Source: JADKFD01 sp050250665 (GTDB lineage Bacteria; Pseudomonadota; Gammaproteobacteria; Xanthomonadales; SZUA-5). Taken from it: DNA of 23,864 nucleotides. Of the stretch, positions 1-6,188 are shown one piece after another. The notes beneath the pieces are model-generated. The model saw only the letters and a list, made by a program, of their open reading frames with translations. It was not told the origin of the DNA and did not search any database. Position 1 is the stretch's first letter. Each line of letters begins with the position of its first letter. Made by a program: the position numbers and the translations under genes. The stretch lies in assembly GCA_050250665.1 (NCBI GenBank), contig JBFWOF010000075.1, forward strand, positions 1-23,864, in the 5' to 3' direction.

Positions 1-21
1 CATGTTGTCCGCGTCAGCGGA

Positions 22-75
22 CTACGTGACATCGAGTTGCGTCACGTAGCTCGCTACGCGAGCAACGTGACCTAC
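22..75 (-). repeat. GTAG-initiated hairpin repeat (REP-like)
   Basis: Read on the minus strand the element starts with GTAG at position 75. It folds into a long hairpin: positions 41-47 pair with 65-71, one A/A mismatch follows, then 49-54 pair with 58-63 around a 3-nt loop. A second, mutually exclusive stem pairs 22-30 (CTACGTGAC) with 41-49 (GTCACGTAG). The GTAG head is shared with other repeats in this window, so I read it as a REP-type element rather than a riboswitch. No gene is visible in positions 1-170. Confidence 0.6.
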
Positions 76-112
76 AACAGCAAATCAACAACTTACGATA
101 TGGGTTCATGAA

Positions 113-133
113 GAGCGTAGCGAAGCAATCCAG
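113..133 (+). repeat. Half copy of the CATTGCGAGG palindromic element
   Basis: This short stretch (GAGCGTAGCGAAGCAATCCA and the next G) matches the inner part of one arm of the inverted repeat at 9656-9744, with one substitution. It lies just upstream of the heptamer repeat and looks like a remnant of that element. Confidence 0.45.
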
Positions 134-168
134 CAACCGACAACCGACAACCAGCAACCCACAACCCA
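134..168 (+). repeat. Heptanucleotide tandem repeat CAACCNN x5
   Basis: Five 7-bp units run head to tail: CAACCGA, CAACCGA, CAACCAG, CAACCCA, CAACCCA. They end two bases before the stop codon of the SCO gene. Seven-base tandem repeats are a known class of variable-number repeat in Xanthomonas-type genomes, and a second one with a different motif lies at 7939. Confidence 0.75.
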
Positions 169-170
169 CG

Positions 171-806
171 TCACTCCAGCCAGGCGCGCAGCGCACGATA
201 TTGCTGCGCCATCACGTCTGGCTGATGTGGGGCTGGCAGCGCCGCCAGCGCGCGACCTTGGGGATCGACCAGGACGATCGAGGTGCTGTGGTCCATGCTG
301 CGGGTGCCGTCGTCGGCAATGTGCTCGGCGTACATCACGCCCACGGAGTTGGCCAGGGCGGATAGTTGATCCGGATCACCGCTGAGACCGATGAAATCGT
401 CACCGAAGAACTGCAGATAGGGCCCGATGCGCTCGGGCGTGTCATTGCCGGGATCCACGCTGACGAACAGGAACTGCAAGGGTGCGCCGTCGAGTACCGG
501 TGTTTCCAGCGAGCGCTGCATGCCGCGCAGCGATTGCAAAGTGGTCGGACAGACATCGGGGCATTGCAGATAGCCAAAATAGAGCAGGCTCCAGTGTCCG
601 CGCAGCTGCTCCAGTGCGAAGGGTCGCGAATGCTGATCGAGCAGTTCGAAGGCGGCCACGGCGCGAGGTAGCGGCCACAGCAGTCCCTGCAGACTGGCTG
701 GCGCCTGGGCCCAGTCGTGCCCAGTCGACGCCTGGCGGTGCAGCCACAGCGCGCCGCTTGCACTGCCGAAGGCAATGGCCAGAATCATCAACCAGCGACG
801 GGTCAT
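171..806 (-). CDS. SCO1/SenC family copper chaperone
   Basis: The product is a thioredoxin-fold SCO protein of 211 residues. Members of this family deliver copper to the CuA centre of cytochrome c oxidase, or act as thiol-disulfide reductases there, on the periplasmic face of the inner membrane. An N-terminal hydrophobic segment (residues about 4-20) is a membrane anchor or signal. The copper-binding CxxxC motif is CPDVC at residues 82-86, and the conserved distal histidine is H173 in the MDHS segment. I chose the ATG at 806 because the hydrophobic segment follows at once; an in-frame ATG at 872 would add 22 residues, and neither has a strong ribosome binding site. The gene diverges from a DUF420 gene, a common partner in oxidase assembly clusters. 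Confidence 0.88.
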   Translation of the reverse strand: MTRRWLMILAIAFGSASGALWLHRQASTGHDWAQAPASLQGLLWPLPRAVAAFELLDQHSRPFALEQLRGHWSLLYFGYLQCPDVCPTTLQSLRGMQRSLETPVLDGAPLQFLFVSVDPGNDTPERIGPYLQFFGDDFIGLSGDPDQLSALANSVGVMYAEHIADDGTRSMDHSTSIVLVDPQGRALAALPAPHQPDVMAQQYRALRAWLE

Positions 807-878
807 GGCAGGGTACTCGCAAAGGGGGAAGGCCAGGGCGGCAGGTCCCACTATCAGCTGCCGGACACGCATTCGGCA

Positions 879-892
879 TTGATCCGGGTCAG
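879..892. promoter_or_regulatory. FNR/ANR-like box, TTGA-N6-TCAG
   Basis: TTGATCCGGGTCAG matches the FNR/ANR core TTGA-N6-TCAA at 7 of 8 positions and has the complete left half-site TTGAT. It lies between the divergent SCO and DUF420 genes, with its centre 23 bp from a second similar box. Regulation by an FNR-family protein is inferred from sequence only. Confidence 0.4.
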
Positions 893-901
893 CTGCGTGG
901 C

Positions 902-915
902 TTGACCGCGGTCAT
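902..915. promoter_or_regulatory. FNR/ANR-like box, TTGA-N6-TCAT
   Basis: TTGACCGCGGTCAT contains the perfect 12-bp palindrome TGACCGCGGTCA and matches the FNR core at 7 of 8 positions. It lies about 50 bp upstream of the DUF420 start codon and about 100 bp upstream of the SCO start. A TetR- or GntR-type operator is the main alternative for such a GC-rich palindrome. Confidence 0.4.
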
Positions 916-961
916 GGCCAAAGCTGCGGTCGGCTGTGAAGCTGGAAACCTCGATGCCATC

Positions 962-1390
962 ATGCTGCCCATGGATCTCGCCCAAATCCTGCCGCACGTC
1001 AACGCCAGCCTCAACGCCGCCTCGGGCCTGCTGCTGCTGGCCGCGCGCTGGCAGATCGCCCATCGCCGCATTGACGCCCATCGACGCCTGATGCTGGCCG
1101 CGCTGGCGGTTTCGGCACTGTTTCTGGTCGGCTACATCACCTACCACTATGCCGCGCCGATCTTCGTGTTTCGCGGCCAGGGCTGGATCCGCCCGGTCTA
1201 CTATTCGCTGTTGATCAGCCACGTCTTGCTGGCGGCGCTGGCGATTCCAATGATTGCCGCGACCGCCTGGTTCGGCTGGCGCCGCGTGGATGGCAGGCAC
1301 CGGCCTCTGGCGCGCTGGACCTGGCCGCTGTGGATGTACGTATCGGCGTCCGGCGTGCTGGTCTATCTGCTGCTCTATCAGATTTATTGA
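962..1390 (+). CDS. DUF420 family membrane protein
   Basis: This is a 142-residue integral membrane protein with about four hydrophobic helices (roughly residues 10-28, 44-62, 80-102 and 118-138). The N-terminal LPHVNASLNAASGLLLL stretch, the ITYHYAAP segment and the conserved histidines are typical of DUF420 (YozB-like) proteins. These often lie beside SCO and haem A synthesis genes in cytochrome oxidase clusters, but their exact role is unknown. The start is uncertain: ATG codons occur at 914, 962 and 971. I prefer 962, which has a weak GGAA-type site upstream and gives the usual family length. It is transcribed away from the SCO gene across a region with two FNR-like boxes. Confidence 0.75.
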   Translation: MLPMDLAQILPHVNASLNAASGLLLLAARWQIAHRRIDAHRRLMLAALAVSALFLVGYITYHYAAPIFVFRGQGWIRPVYYSLLISHVLLAALAIPMIAATAWFGWRRVDGRHRPLARWTWPLWMYVSASGVLVYLLLYQIY

Positions 1391-1488
1391 CGGCGGCCGC
1401 AATCAGGCGCCGGCTTGATCCACGGCAATGACCGCCGACCAGGGTGCTGCGGATGCTGGCAGTCCGTCCAGCGAGCAGGGTCATGGTC

Positions 1489-2961
1489 ATGGTGGAGTGC
1501 GATCTGCGGCAGTTCCTGCAACAACTCCAGGCCAGGGGCCAGCTCAAGCGCGTCGCCGCCGAAGTCGATCCAGAACTCGAGAGCACCTCACTCTGTCTGC
1601 GCAGCCTCAAGGCCGACGGACCCGCGTTGTTGTTCGAGAACCCACGCGGCTCGCGCTTTCCTCTGCTGGGCAATCTTTTCGGCAAGCGTGAGCGCATCGA
1701 AGCGGCCCTCGGCGGGCGGCCGCTGGCCTCGCTGAATGAACTGGGGCAGCTGCTGGCGGCCATCAAGGAACCGCGCTGGCCCTCCAGCCTGAAGGCGGCG
1801 CTGGCCTCCTGGCCGGAACTGGCCCAGCTGGCCCATGTGGCGCCGACGCAGGCGCGCACGGCGCCCTTTCAGCACCAGGTGCTGCAGGGCGAGGAACTGG
1901 ATCTGGGCATGCTGCCGATCCAGCGCTGTTGGCCCGAGGACGCCGGTCGACTGATCACCTTCGGCCTGGTCATCACCCGTGGGCCCCGACAAAGCCGCCA
2001 GAACGTCGCCGTCTATCGCCAGCAGCTGATCGGCCCGGCGTCCCTGATCATGCGCTGGCTGCCCCATCGCGGCGGTGCGCTCGACTATGCTGACCATTGT
2101 GCCGCCACCCCGGATGCGCCCTTTCCCGTGCTCGTGGCCATCGGTGCGGACCCGGCCACTCTGCTGGCCGCCGTGGCTCCGGTACCCGATACCCTGGGTG
2201 AACACGAGTTCGCCGGACTGCTGCGCGGCCAGCGCAGTCGGCTCTGGCACAGCAAGCTGACCGGGCTGGATGCGCCGGCCAGCGCCGAGATCCTGCTGGA
2301 GGGCTTCATCCACCCCAACGACCGTGCCATCGAGGGGCCCTTCGGCGATCACACCGGCTACTACAATGCCCAGGGTCGCTTCCCGGTCATGAGTGTCAGC
2401 CGCATGTCTATGCGGGAAGGGGCGATCTACCATGGCAGCTATATGGGCAGGGCGCCCTTTGATGAACCCTCGGTGCTGGCCGGTGTCCTGAACGATCTGT
2501 TCGTGCCGATCTTGCGCAAGGTCTTTCCGGAGATCGTCGATTTCTACCTGCCGCCGGAAGCCTGCTCCTACCGTGTCGCGGTGGTTTCAATTCGCAAGCA
2601 GTACATCGGTCATGCCCGGCGCGTGATGATGGGGATCTGGTCCTATCTGCGGCAGTTCACCTACACCAAGTTCGTCATCGTCGTCGATGACGATATCGAC
2701 GCCCGCGACTGGCGCCAGGTGATCTGGGCCATTGCCACCCGTGTCGATCCGGCGCGCGACAGCATGCTGATCGAGCAGACGCCGATCGACTATCTCGATT
2801 TCGCCAGCCCAAGCGTGGGACTGGGCTCCAAGCTGGGGCTGGATGCCACCCACAAATGGCCCGGTGAAAGCAATCGCGAGTGGGGCCGGCCGATCCGACT
2901 CGATCCCGCGGTCGAGAAACGCGTCGATGCCTTGTGGCAAAGCGTGCTCGTTGCCGGCTGA
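1489..2961 (+). CDS. ubiD: UbiD, 4-hydroxy-3-polyprenylbenzoate decarboxylase
   Basis: UbiD removes the carboxyl group of 4-hydroxy-3-polyprenylbenzoate in ubiquinone synthesis, using prenylated FMN made by UbiX. The product is 490 residues, against about 497 for E. coli UbiD. Family hallmarks are the NVAVYRQQ segment with N172, MRWLPHRGG at about 190-198, LGEHEFAGLLRG with E238, and the EGPFGDHTGYYN segment with D287. The last three named residues fit E. coli N175, E241 and D290 (remembered numbering) with a constant offset of three. I chose the ATG at 1489 because AGCAGGG lies 8 bp upstream and the protein then begins like E. coli UbiD; earlier in-frame GTG/ATG codons (1444, 1453, 1483) would add residues not seen in the family. 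No ubiX is visible here. The O2-independent ubi genes follow downstream. Confidence 0.95.
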   Translation: MVECDLRQFLQQLQARGQLKRVAAEVDPELESTSLCLRSLKADGPALLFENPRGSRFPLLGNLFGKRERIEAALGGRPLASLNELGQLLAAIKEPRWPSSLKAALASWPELAQLAHVAPTQARTAPFQHQVLQGEELDLGMLPIQRCWPEDAGRLITFGLVITRGPRQSRQNVAVYRQQLIGPASLIMRWLPHRGGALDYADHCAATPDAPFPVLVAIGADPATLLAAVAPVPDTLGEHEFAGLLRGQRSRLWHSKLTGLDAPASAEILLEGFIHPNDRAIEGPFGDHTGYYNAQGRFPVMSVSRMSMREGAIYHGSYMGRAPFDEPSVLAGVLNDLFVPILRKVFPEIVDFYLPPEACSYRVAVVSIRKQYIGHARRVMMGIWSYLRQFTYTKFVIVVDDDIDARDWRQVIWAIATRVDPARDSMLIEQTPIDYLDFASPSVGLGSKLGLDATHKWPGESNREWGRPIRLDPAVEKRVDALWQSVLVAG

Positions 2962-2974
2962 GGGAAACGATGCG

Positions 2975-3208
2975 GTGGGAGCGGCTTCAGCCGCGACGGC
3001 GCTTCCGGAGCCATGGATCGCGGACAGAGTCCGCTCCCACAGCCACGGCGGTGCGCGTCCCCTGTGGGAGCGGCTTCAGCCGCGACGGCGCTTCCGGAGC
3101 CATGGATCGCGGACAGAGTCCGCTCCCACAGCCACGGCGGTGCGCGCCCCCTGTGGGAGCGGCTTCAGCCGCGACGGCGCTTCCGGAGCCAATGATCGCG
3201 GACAGAGT
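2975..3208. repeat. GTGGGAGCGG tandem repeat array, 89-bp period, 2.7 copies
   Basis: Units begin at 2975, 3064 and 3153, an exact 89-bp period. Each starts GTGGGAGCGG and, in the first two copies, ends CCGCTCCCAC, so a unit is a pair of inverted REP-like hairpins (GCGGCTTCAGCCGC on the left, GCGGACAGAGTCCGC on the right). The third copy loses its right arm near 3208. The array fills the space between ubiD and the convergent ubiT. Similar GTGGGAGCGG elements are well known as REP sequences in Pseudomonas and Xanthomonadales. Confidence 0.9.
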
Positions 3209-3233
3209 CTCCGCAGGGCGCAGCAAGGGCTCG

Positions 3234-3761
3234 CTACTGCACGGACGTCCGCTGCCGATACGCCGTGCGCGCCATCAGAGCCAGACCGGCACCGCGATGC
3301 ATGATGATCCGCAGCCCCAGCGGGATGTGTTCCCAGGGCAGTTGATCGAGCAGATTGCGCACATGCAGGCCCAGTTCGACATCGCCAGTCAGCACCAGCC
3401 GGCGCTGGAAAAACAAGGTATCGGCATCTTCGCGACGGCTGGCCATCTGCAGCAGATCGGTCAGCGTTCCACGCACACAGCATTCAGACATGGCGACCGG
3501 ATCCAGCACCACCAGACGCTGATCCAGCACTTCGAACACGAAGCGCAGGTTCAGGTCTTCGACCTCGACTGCCATGCGCCGGCCGCGGAGATCGGCCAGA
3601 GCACCGGCAGCGAAGGCATCCCCCAGCACGCGCATGGCAGCGCGTTCGAATGCGCGCTGTTGCCAGCGCGAGGGCACCAGGGCAAGAAATGGTGCCAAGC
3701 GCTTCGGTGGCGGCAGCCAGCCGAGCCATTGGCCGGGGTGTTGGTGCAGTTCGGTCGCCAT
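3234..3761 (-). CDS. ubiT: UbiT, SCP2-domain accessory factor of O2-independent ubiquinone synthesis
   Basis: UbiT (YhbT) is a lipid-binding SCP2-like protein needed for anaerobic ubiquinone synthesis, probably presenting the hydrophobic intermediates. The 175-residue product matches the length of E. coli UbiT (174). Its most diagnostic stretch is DADTLFFQRRLVLTGDVELG at about residues 111-130, followed by GLHVRNLLDQL, both almost as in E. coli. The N-terminal part contains the LAPFLALVPSRWQQRAFERA helix. The start at 3761 has no clear ribosome binding site. The gene diverges from ubiU, as in E. coli, with a 395-bp gap that carries an FNR-like box 36 bp before this start. It is convergent with ubiD. 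Confidence 0.93.
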   Translation of the reverse strand: MATELHQHPGQWLGWLPPPKRLAPFLALVPSRWQQRAFERAAMRVLGDAFAAGALADLRGRRMAVEVEDLNLRFVFEVLDQRLVVLDPVAMSECCVRGTLTDLLQMASRREDADTLFFQRRLVLTGDVELGLHVRNLLDQLPWEHIPLGLRIIMHRGAGLALMARTAYRQRTSVQ

Positions 3762-3796
3762 GCCCGCAGCATCGGCGCATTCCGCCGTGGTGCGCC

Positions 3797-3810
3797 TTGA
3801 CGCAGATCAG
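3797..3810. promoter_or_regulatory. FNR/ANR-like box in front of ubiT
   Basis: TTGACGCAGATCAG matches TTGA-N6-TCAA at 7 of 8 core positions. Its centre is about 42 bp upstream of the ubiT start codon. E. coli ubiUV is known to be FNR-activated, which makes this position meaningful. If this were a class II activator site the message would have almost no leader, so the transcription start or the ubiT start codon may lie elsewhere. Confidence 0.5.
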
Positions 3811-3853
3811 GATCAGGGAAGGCAAGATGGGGACTGCCCACGGTCGATGAACT

Positions 3854-3919
3854 GTAGGTCGGGCCAAGCGCAACGTGCCCAACAATGGGCGCCGCTGTTG
3901 GGCACGCTGCGCTTGGCCC
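3854..3919 (+). repeat. GTAGGTCGGG long inverted repeat between ubiT and ubiU
   Basis: The element starts GTAGGTCGGG. Arms at 3861-3884 and 3896-3919 are 24 nt each, complementary except for one position, with an 11-nt spacer. It belongs to the GTAG-headed repeats of this window and would form a very stable hairpin in RNA or DNA. It separates the FNR-like boxes of the two divergent genes and may insulate them. Confidence 0.8.
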
Positions 3920-4006
3920 AACGGTCATGGCTGCGGGCCACTCGCAATCATGAAGTCGCTGGTGCCCTGACCGTTGCATGGGGCTTCTTGCCTAACCCCT
4001 CCCCAG

Positions 4007-4029
4007 CCCTCCCCGAACATCGGGGAGGG
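4007..4029. repeat. Perfect 10-bp stem hairpin, CCCTCCCCGA/TCGGGGAGGG
   Basis: CCCTCCCCGA at 4007-4016 pairs perfectly with TCGGGGAGGG at 4020-4029 around a 3-nt loop. C-rich CCTCCCC copies precede it. There is no T run, so it is not a standard intrinsic terminator. It resembles a C/G-rich hairpin dispersed in many bacterial genomes (from memory). With the preceding element it accounts for most of the 395-bp gap between ubiT and ubiU. Confidence 0.6.
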
Positions 4030-4083
4030 AGCGACAGCACTCGCCTGAACGACTTTCACGGCAACCGACACCACACTAGCCAC

Positions 4084-4097
4084 CTGACCCAGGTCAA
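4084..4097. promoter_or_regulatory. FNR/ANR-like box in front of ubiU
   Basis: CTGACCCAGGTCAA matches TTGA-N6-TCAA at 7 of 8 core positions and contains the near-palindrome TGACCCAGGTCA. Its centre is about 66 bp upstream of the ubiU start, a distance compatible with activation at -41.5 and a 25-nt leader. No good -10 hexamer is visible downstream, as is common for activator-dependent promoters. Confidence 0.5.
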
Positions 4098-4156
4098 TGC
4101 GCCCGCTGCCGCGCCCGGGCCAGCATGGCGGGAACTCCGATAAGGGGAGCACCGAC

Positions 4157-5155
4157 ATGCACCTGGTTTGCCCGGCGGGCAGTCTGCCTGCCTTCAAGGC
4201 GGCTGTGGATGCGGGCGCCGACGCCATTTATGTCGGCTTTCGCGATCAGACCAACGCGCGGGCCTTTCCGGGCCTGAACTTCAGCGACAACGATCTGGCC
4301 ATCGCCCGCGCCTACTCCCGACAACGCGGGCGGCAGCTTTGTGTGGCGCTGAACACCTATCCCGGCAACGCCTCGATGCCGCAATGGCGCGCCGCTGTCG
4401 ATCGCGCCGCGGCCCTGGGTGCCGATGCCATCATTGCCGCCGATCCGGCCCTGCTGGATTACGCCGCCAGCAGCTATCCGCAGCTGCCGCGACACCTGTC
4501 GGTGCAGGCCTCGGCCACCACCCACGCTGCCCTGCGCTGGTATCGCGAGCGTTTCGACATTGCCCGGGCGGTGCTGCCTCGGGTGCTCTCGGTGGAACAG
4601 GTGGAACGGGTATGCGCCGCCGAGGTCGTGCCCATCGAGGTCTTCGCCTTCGGCAGCCTGTGCATCATGGTTGAAGGCCGCTGCCAGCTTTCGAGTCTGG
4701 TCACCGGGGTCTCACCCAACCGTCATGGCGTGTGCTCGCCGGCACATGCGGTACGCTGGGAAGAACATCCCGATGGCAGCCGCAGCGTGCGCTTGTCGGG
4801 TGTGCTGATCGATCGCTTCCAACGCGACGAGGCGGGTGCCTATCCCACCGTATGCAAAGGCCGCTACCGCGTGGCCGACCAGGTCTTCCATGCCCTCGAA
4901 GAACCCACCAGTCTGAACACGCTGGAGTTGCTGCCGCGCCTGAAGGCGGCCGGCGTGTGCGCGCTGAAGATCGAAGGTCGTCAGCGCGGCGCCGCCTATG
5001 TCGGCGCAGTCACCCGGGTGTGGCGACAGGCGCTCGACAGTCTGCAGCAGCGGCCCGAGGCCTTTGTGCCGCGGGCCGCCTGGCAGACCACGTTGAGCGA
5101 GCAGTCGGAGGGTCGTCAGACCACGCTCGGCGCCTATCACCGGGCATGGCAATGA
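4157..5155 (+). CDS. ubiU: UbiU, U32-family [4Fe-4S] subunit of O2-independent ubiquinone hydroxylase
   Basis: UbiU (YhbU) with UbiV forms an iron-sulfur heterodimer that hydroxylates ubiquinone precursors without O2, with prephenate as the oxygen donor in E. coli. The product is 332 residues (E. coli 331). The cluster cysteines are visible: C169 and C176 in GSLCIMVEGRC, C193 in HGVCSPA, and C233 in YPTVCKGRY. The first three fall at the E. coli positions. The N-terminal CPAGSLPAFKAAVDAGADAI and the C-terminal QTTLGAYHRAWQ are family signatures. The ATG at 4157 has AAGGGGAG 7 bp upstream and gives the E. coli-like start; an earlier in-frame ATG at 4097 lies inside the promoter region. ubiV follows after 60 bp and is surely co-transcribed. 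Confidence 0.96.
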   Translation: MHLVCPAGSLPAFKAAVDAGADAIYVGFRDQTNARAFPGLNFSDNDLAIARAYSRQRGRQLCVALNTYPGNASMPQWRAAVDRAAALGADAIIAADPALLDYAASSYPQLPRHLSVQASATTHAALRWYRERFDIARAVLPRVLSVEQVERVCAAEVVPIEVFAFGSLCIMVEGRCQLSSLVTGVSPNRHGVCSPAHAVRWEEHPDGSRSVRLSGVLIDRFQRDEAGAYPTVCKGRYRVADQVFHALEEPTSLNTLELLPRLKAAGVCALKIEGRQRGAAYVGAVTRVWRQALDSLQQRPEAFVPRAAWQTTLSEQSEGRQTTLGAYHRAWQ

Positions 5156-5215
5156 ACAGGCCAGGGTTTGCGCAGACACCACTCACAGGCGAGGAATCGC
5201 GGCAAAGGTGTACCC

Positions 5216-6148
5216 ATGAATGAGGACCAGAATCACCCGGAGATGCTGCCGATGCGTCTCAGTCTGGGGCCGCTGCAGTACTTCTGGCCGCGGCAGCAGA
5301 CCCTCGATTTCTATCAGCAGGCGCTGCAGTGGCCACTCGACGTGGTCTATCTGGGCGAGACCGTATGCAGCAAGCGCCGGGAATTGCGGCTGGCCGACTG
5401 GCTGCACCTGGGCGCGCAGTTCGCCGAGCGCGGCGTGGAAGTGGTGTTGTCCTCGCTGGCGCTGCTGGAAGCAGAAGCGGAACTGGCCCAGTGCCGGCGT
5501 CTGGTCGCCAATGGACGCTGGCGGATCGAAGCCAACGACATGTCCGCCGTGCAGTTCTGCCGCGAACTGGGGGTCGAGTTCGTCGGCGGGCCGACGCTCA
5601 ATGTCTACAACCTCGGCACGCTGAAGATGCTGGTCGACGACGGCTTGCGACGGCTGGTGCCGGCCATCGAACTCGGTCGCGACTGGCTGACCGAACTTCA
5701 GGCCACGGCGCAGTTCGAGGGCTACCGACTGCCGGAACTGGAGGCGATCGCCTGGGGGCGTTTGCCGCTGGCCTATTCGGCCCGCTGCTTCACGGCACGG
5801 GCCTTGAATCTGGCCAAGGACGACTGCGGCTTCCGCTGCATCGAGTATCCCGAGGGGCTGAAGCTGGCGAGCCAGGAGGGCCAGGAATTCCTGCTGATCA
5901 ACGGCGTCCAGGTGCAGAGCTTCGAGATCTGCGATCTGGCGCCGGCAATCACCGAACTGCGCGCTGCCGGGGTGTTGCTGCTGCGCGCCTATCCGCAGCG
6001 GGAAAACATGGCTGCCCTCGTTACCCGACTGCGGGCCGCTATCGAGGGTGCGCTGACTCCGGCCCTGGCCGCCACCGGACGAGGTTACTGGCAGACGCGA
6101 TCGGCGGGACTTGCGGTGCCGACCGGGCGCAATCCAGCATCAGCCTGA
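5216..6148 (+). CDS. ubiV: UbiV, U32-family [4Fe-4S] partner of UbiU
   Basis: UbiV (YhbV) is the second subunit of the anaerobic ubiquinone hydroxylase. The 310-residue product keeps all four cluster cysteines: C51 in GETVCSKRR, C191 in SARCFTAR, then C204 and C208. The spacing 13 and 4 between the last three equals that of E. coli (180, 193, 197). The start at 5216 has AAAGGTG 5 bp upstream and gives a 12-residue extension over E. coli UbiV (292 residues). An ATG at 5252, with GGAG 9 bp upstream, would reproduce the E. coli N-terminus (MRLSLGP), so either start is possible. The gene lies 60 bp after ubiU and 40 bp before a thiamine-diphosphate enzyme on the same strand. Confidence 0.95.
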   Translation: MNEDQNHPEMLPMRLSLGPLQYFWPRQQTLDFYQQALQWPLDVVYLGETVCSKRRELRLADWLHLGAQFAERGVEVVLSSLALLEAEAELAQCRRLVANGRWRIEANDMSAVQFCRELGVEFVGGPTLNVYNLGTLKMLVDDGLRRLVPAIELGRDWLTELQATAQFEGYRLPELEAIAWGRLPLAYSARCFTARALNLAKDDCGFRCIEYPEGLKLASQEGQEFLLINGVQVQSFEICDLAPAITELRAAGVLLLRAYPQRENMAALVTRLRAAIEGALTPALAATGRGYWQTRSAGLAVPTGRNPASA

Positions 6149-6188
6149 CGGCAAGACGCAAAGCTGCGGGATCATCGGACCAGAGACC

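Noticed and set aside
22..71. Riboswitch or attenuator
   Set aside because: The alternative stems look striking, but the GTAG head and sequence type indicate a dispersed repeat, and no downstream gene on that strand is in range.
854..1402. Minus-strand frame antisense to the DUF420 gene
   Set aside because: It lacks membrane segments or a known domain, and the opposite strand carries a clear DUF420 protein.
1444..1488. Longer start for UbiD at GTG 1444 or ATG 1453
   Set aside because: The ATG at 1489 has a better ribosome binding site and gives a family-like N-terminus.
2880..3800. Open frames crossing the 89-bp repeat and the ubiT region on the plus strand
   Set aside because: They are antisense to a clear ubiT gene and run through repetitive DNA.
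4007..4029. Intrinsic terminator for ubiT or ubiU
   Set aside because: The perfect stem is not followed by a T run on either strand and the position lies between divergent genes.
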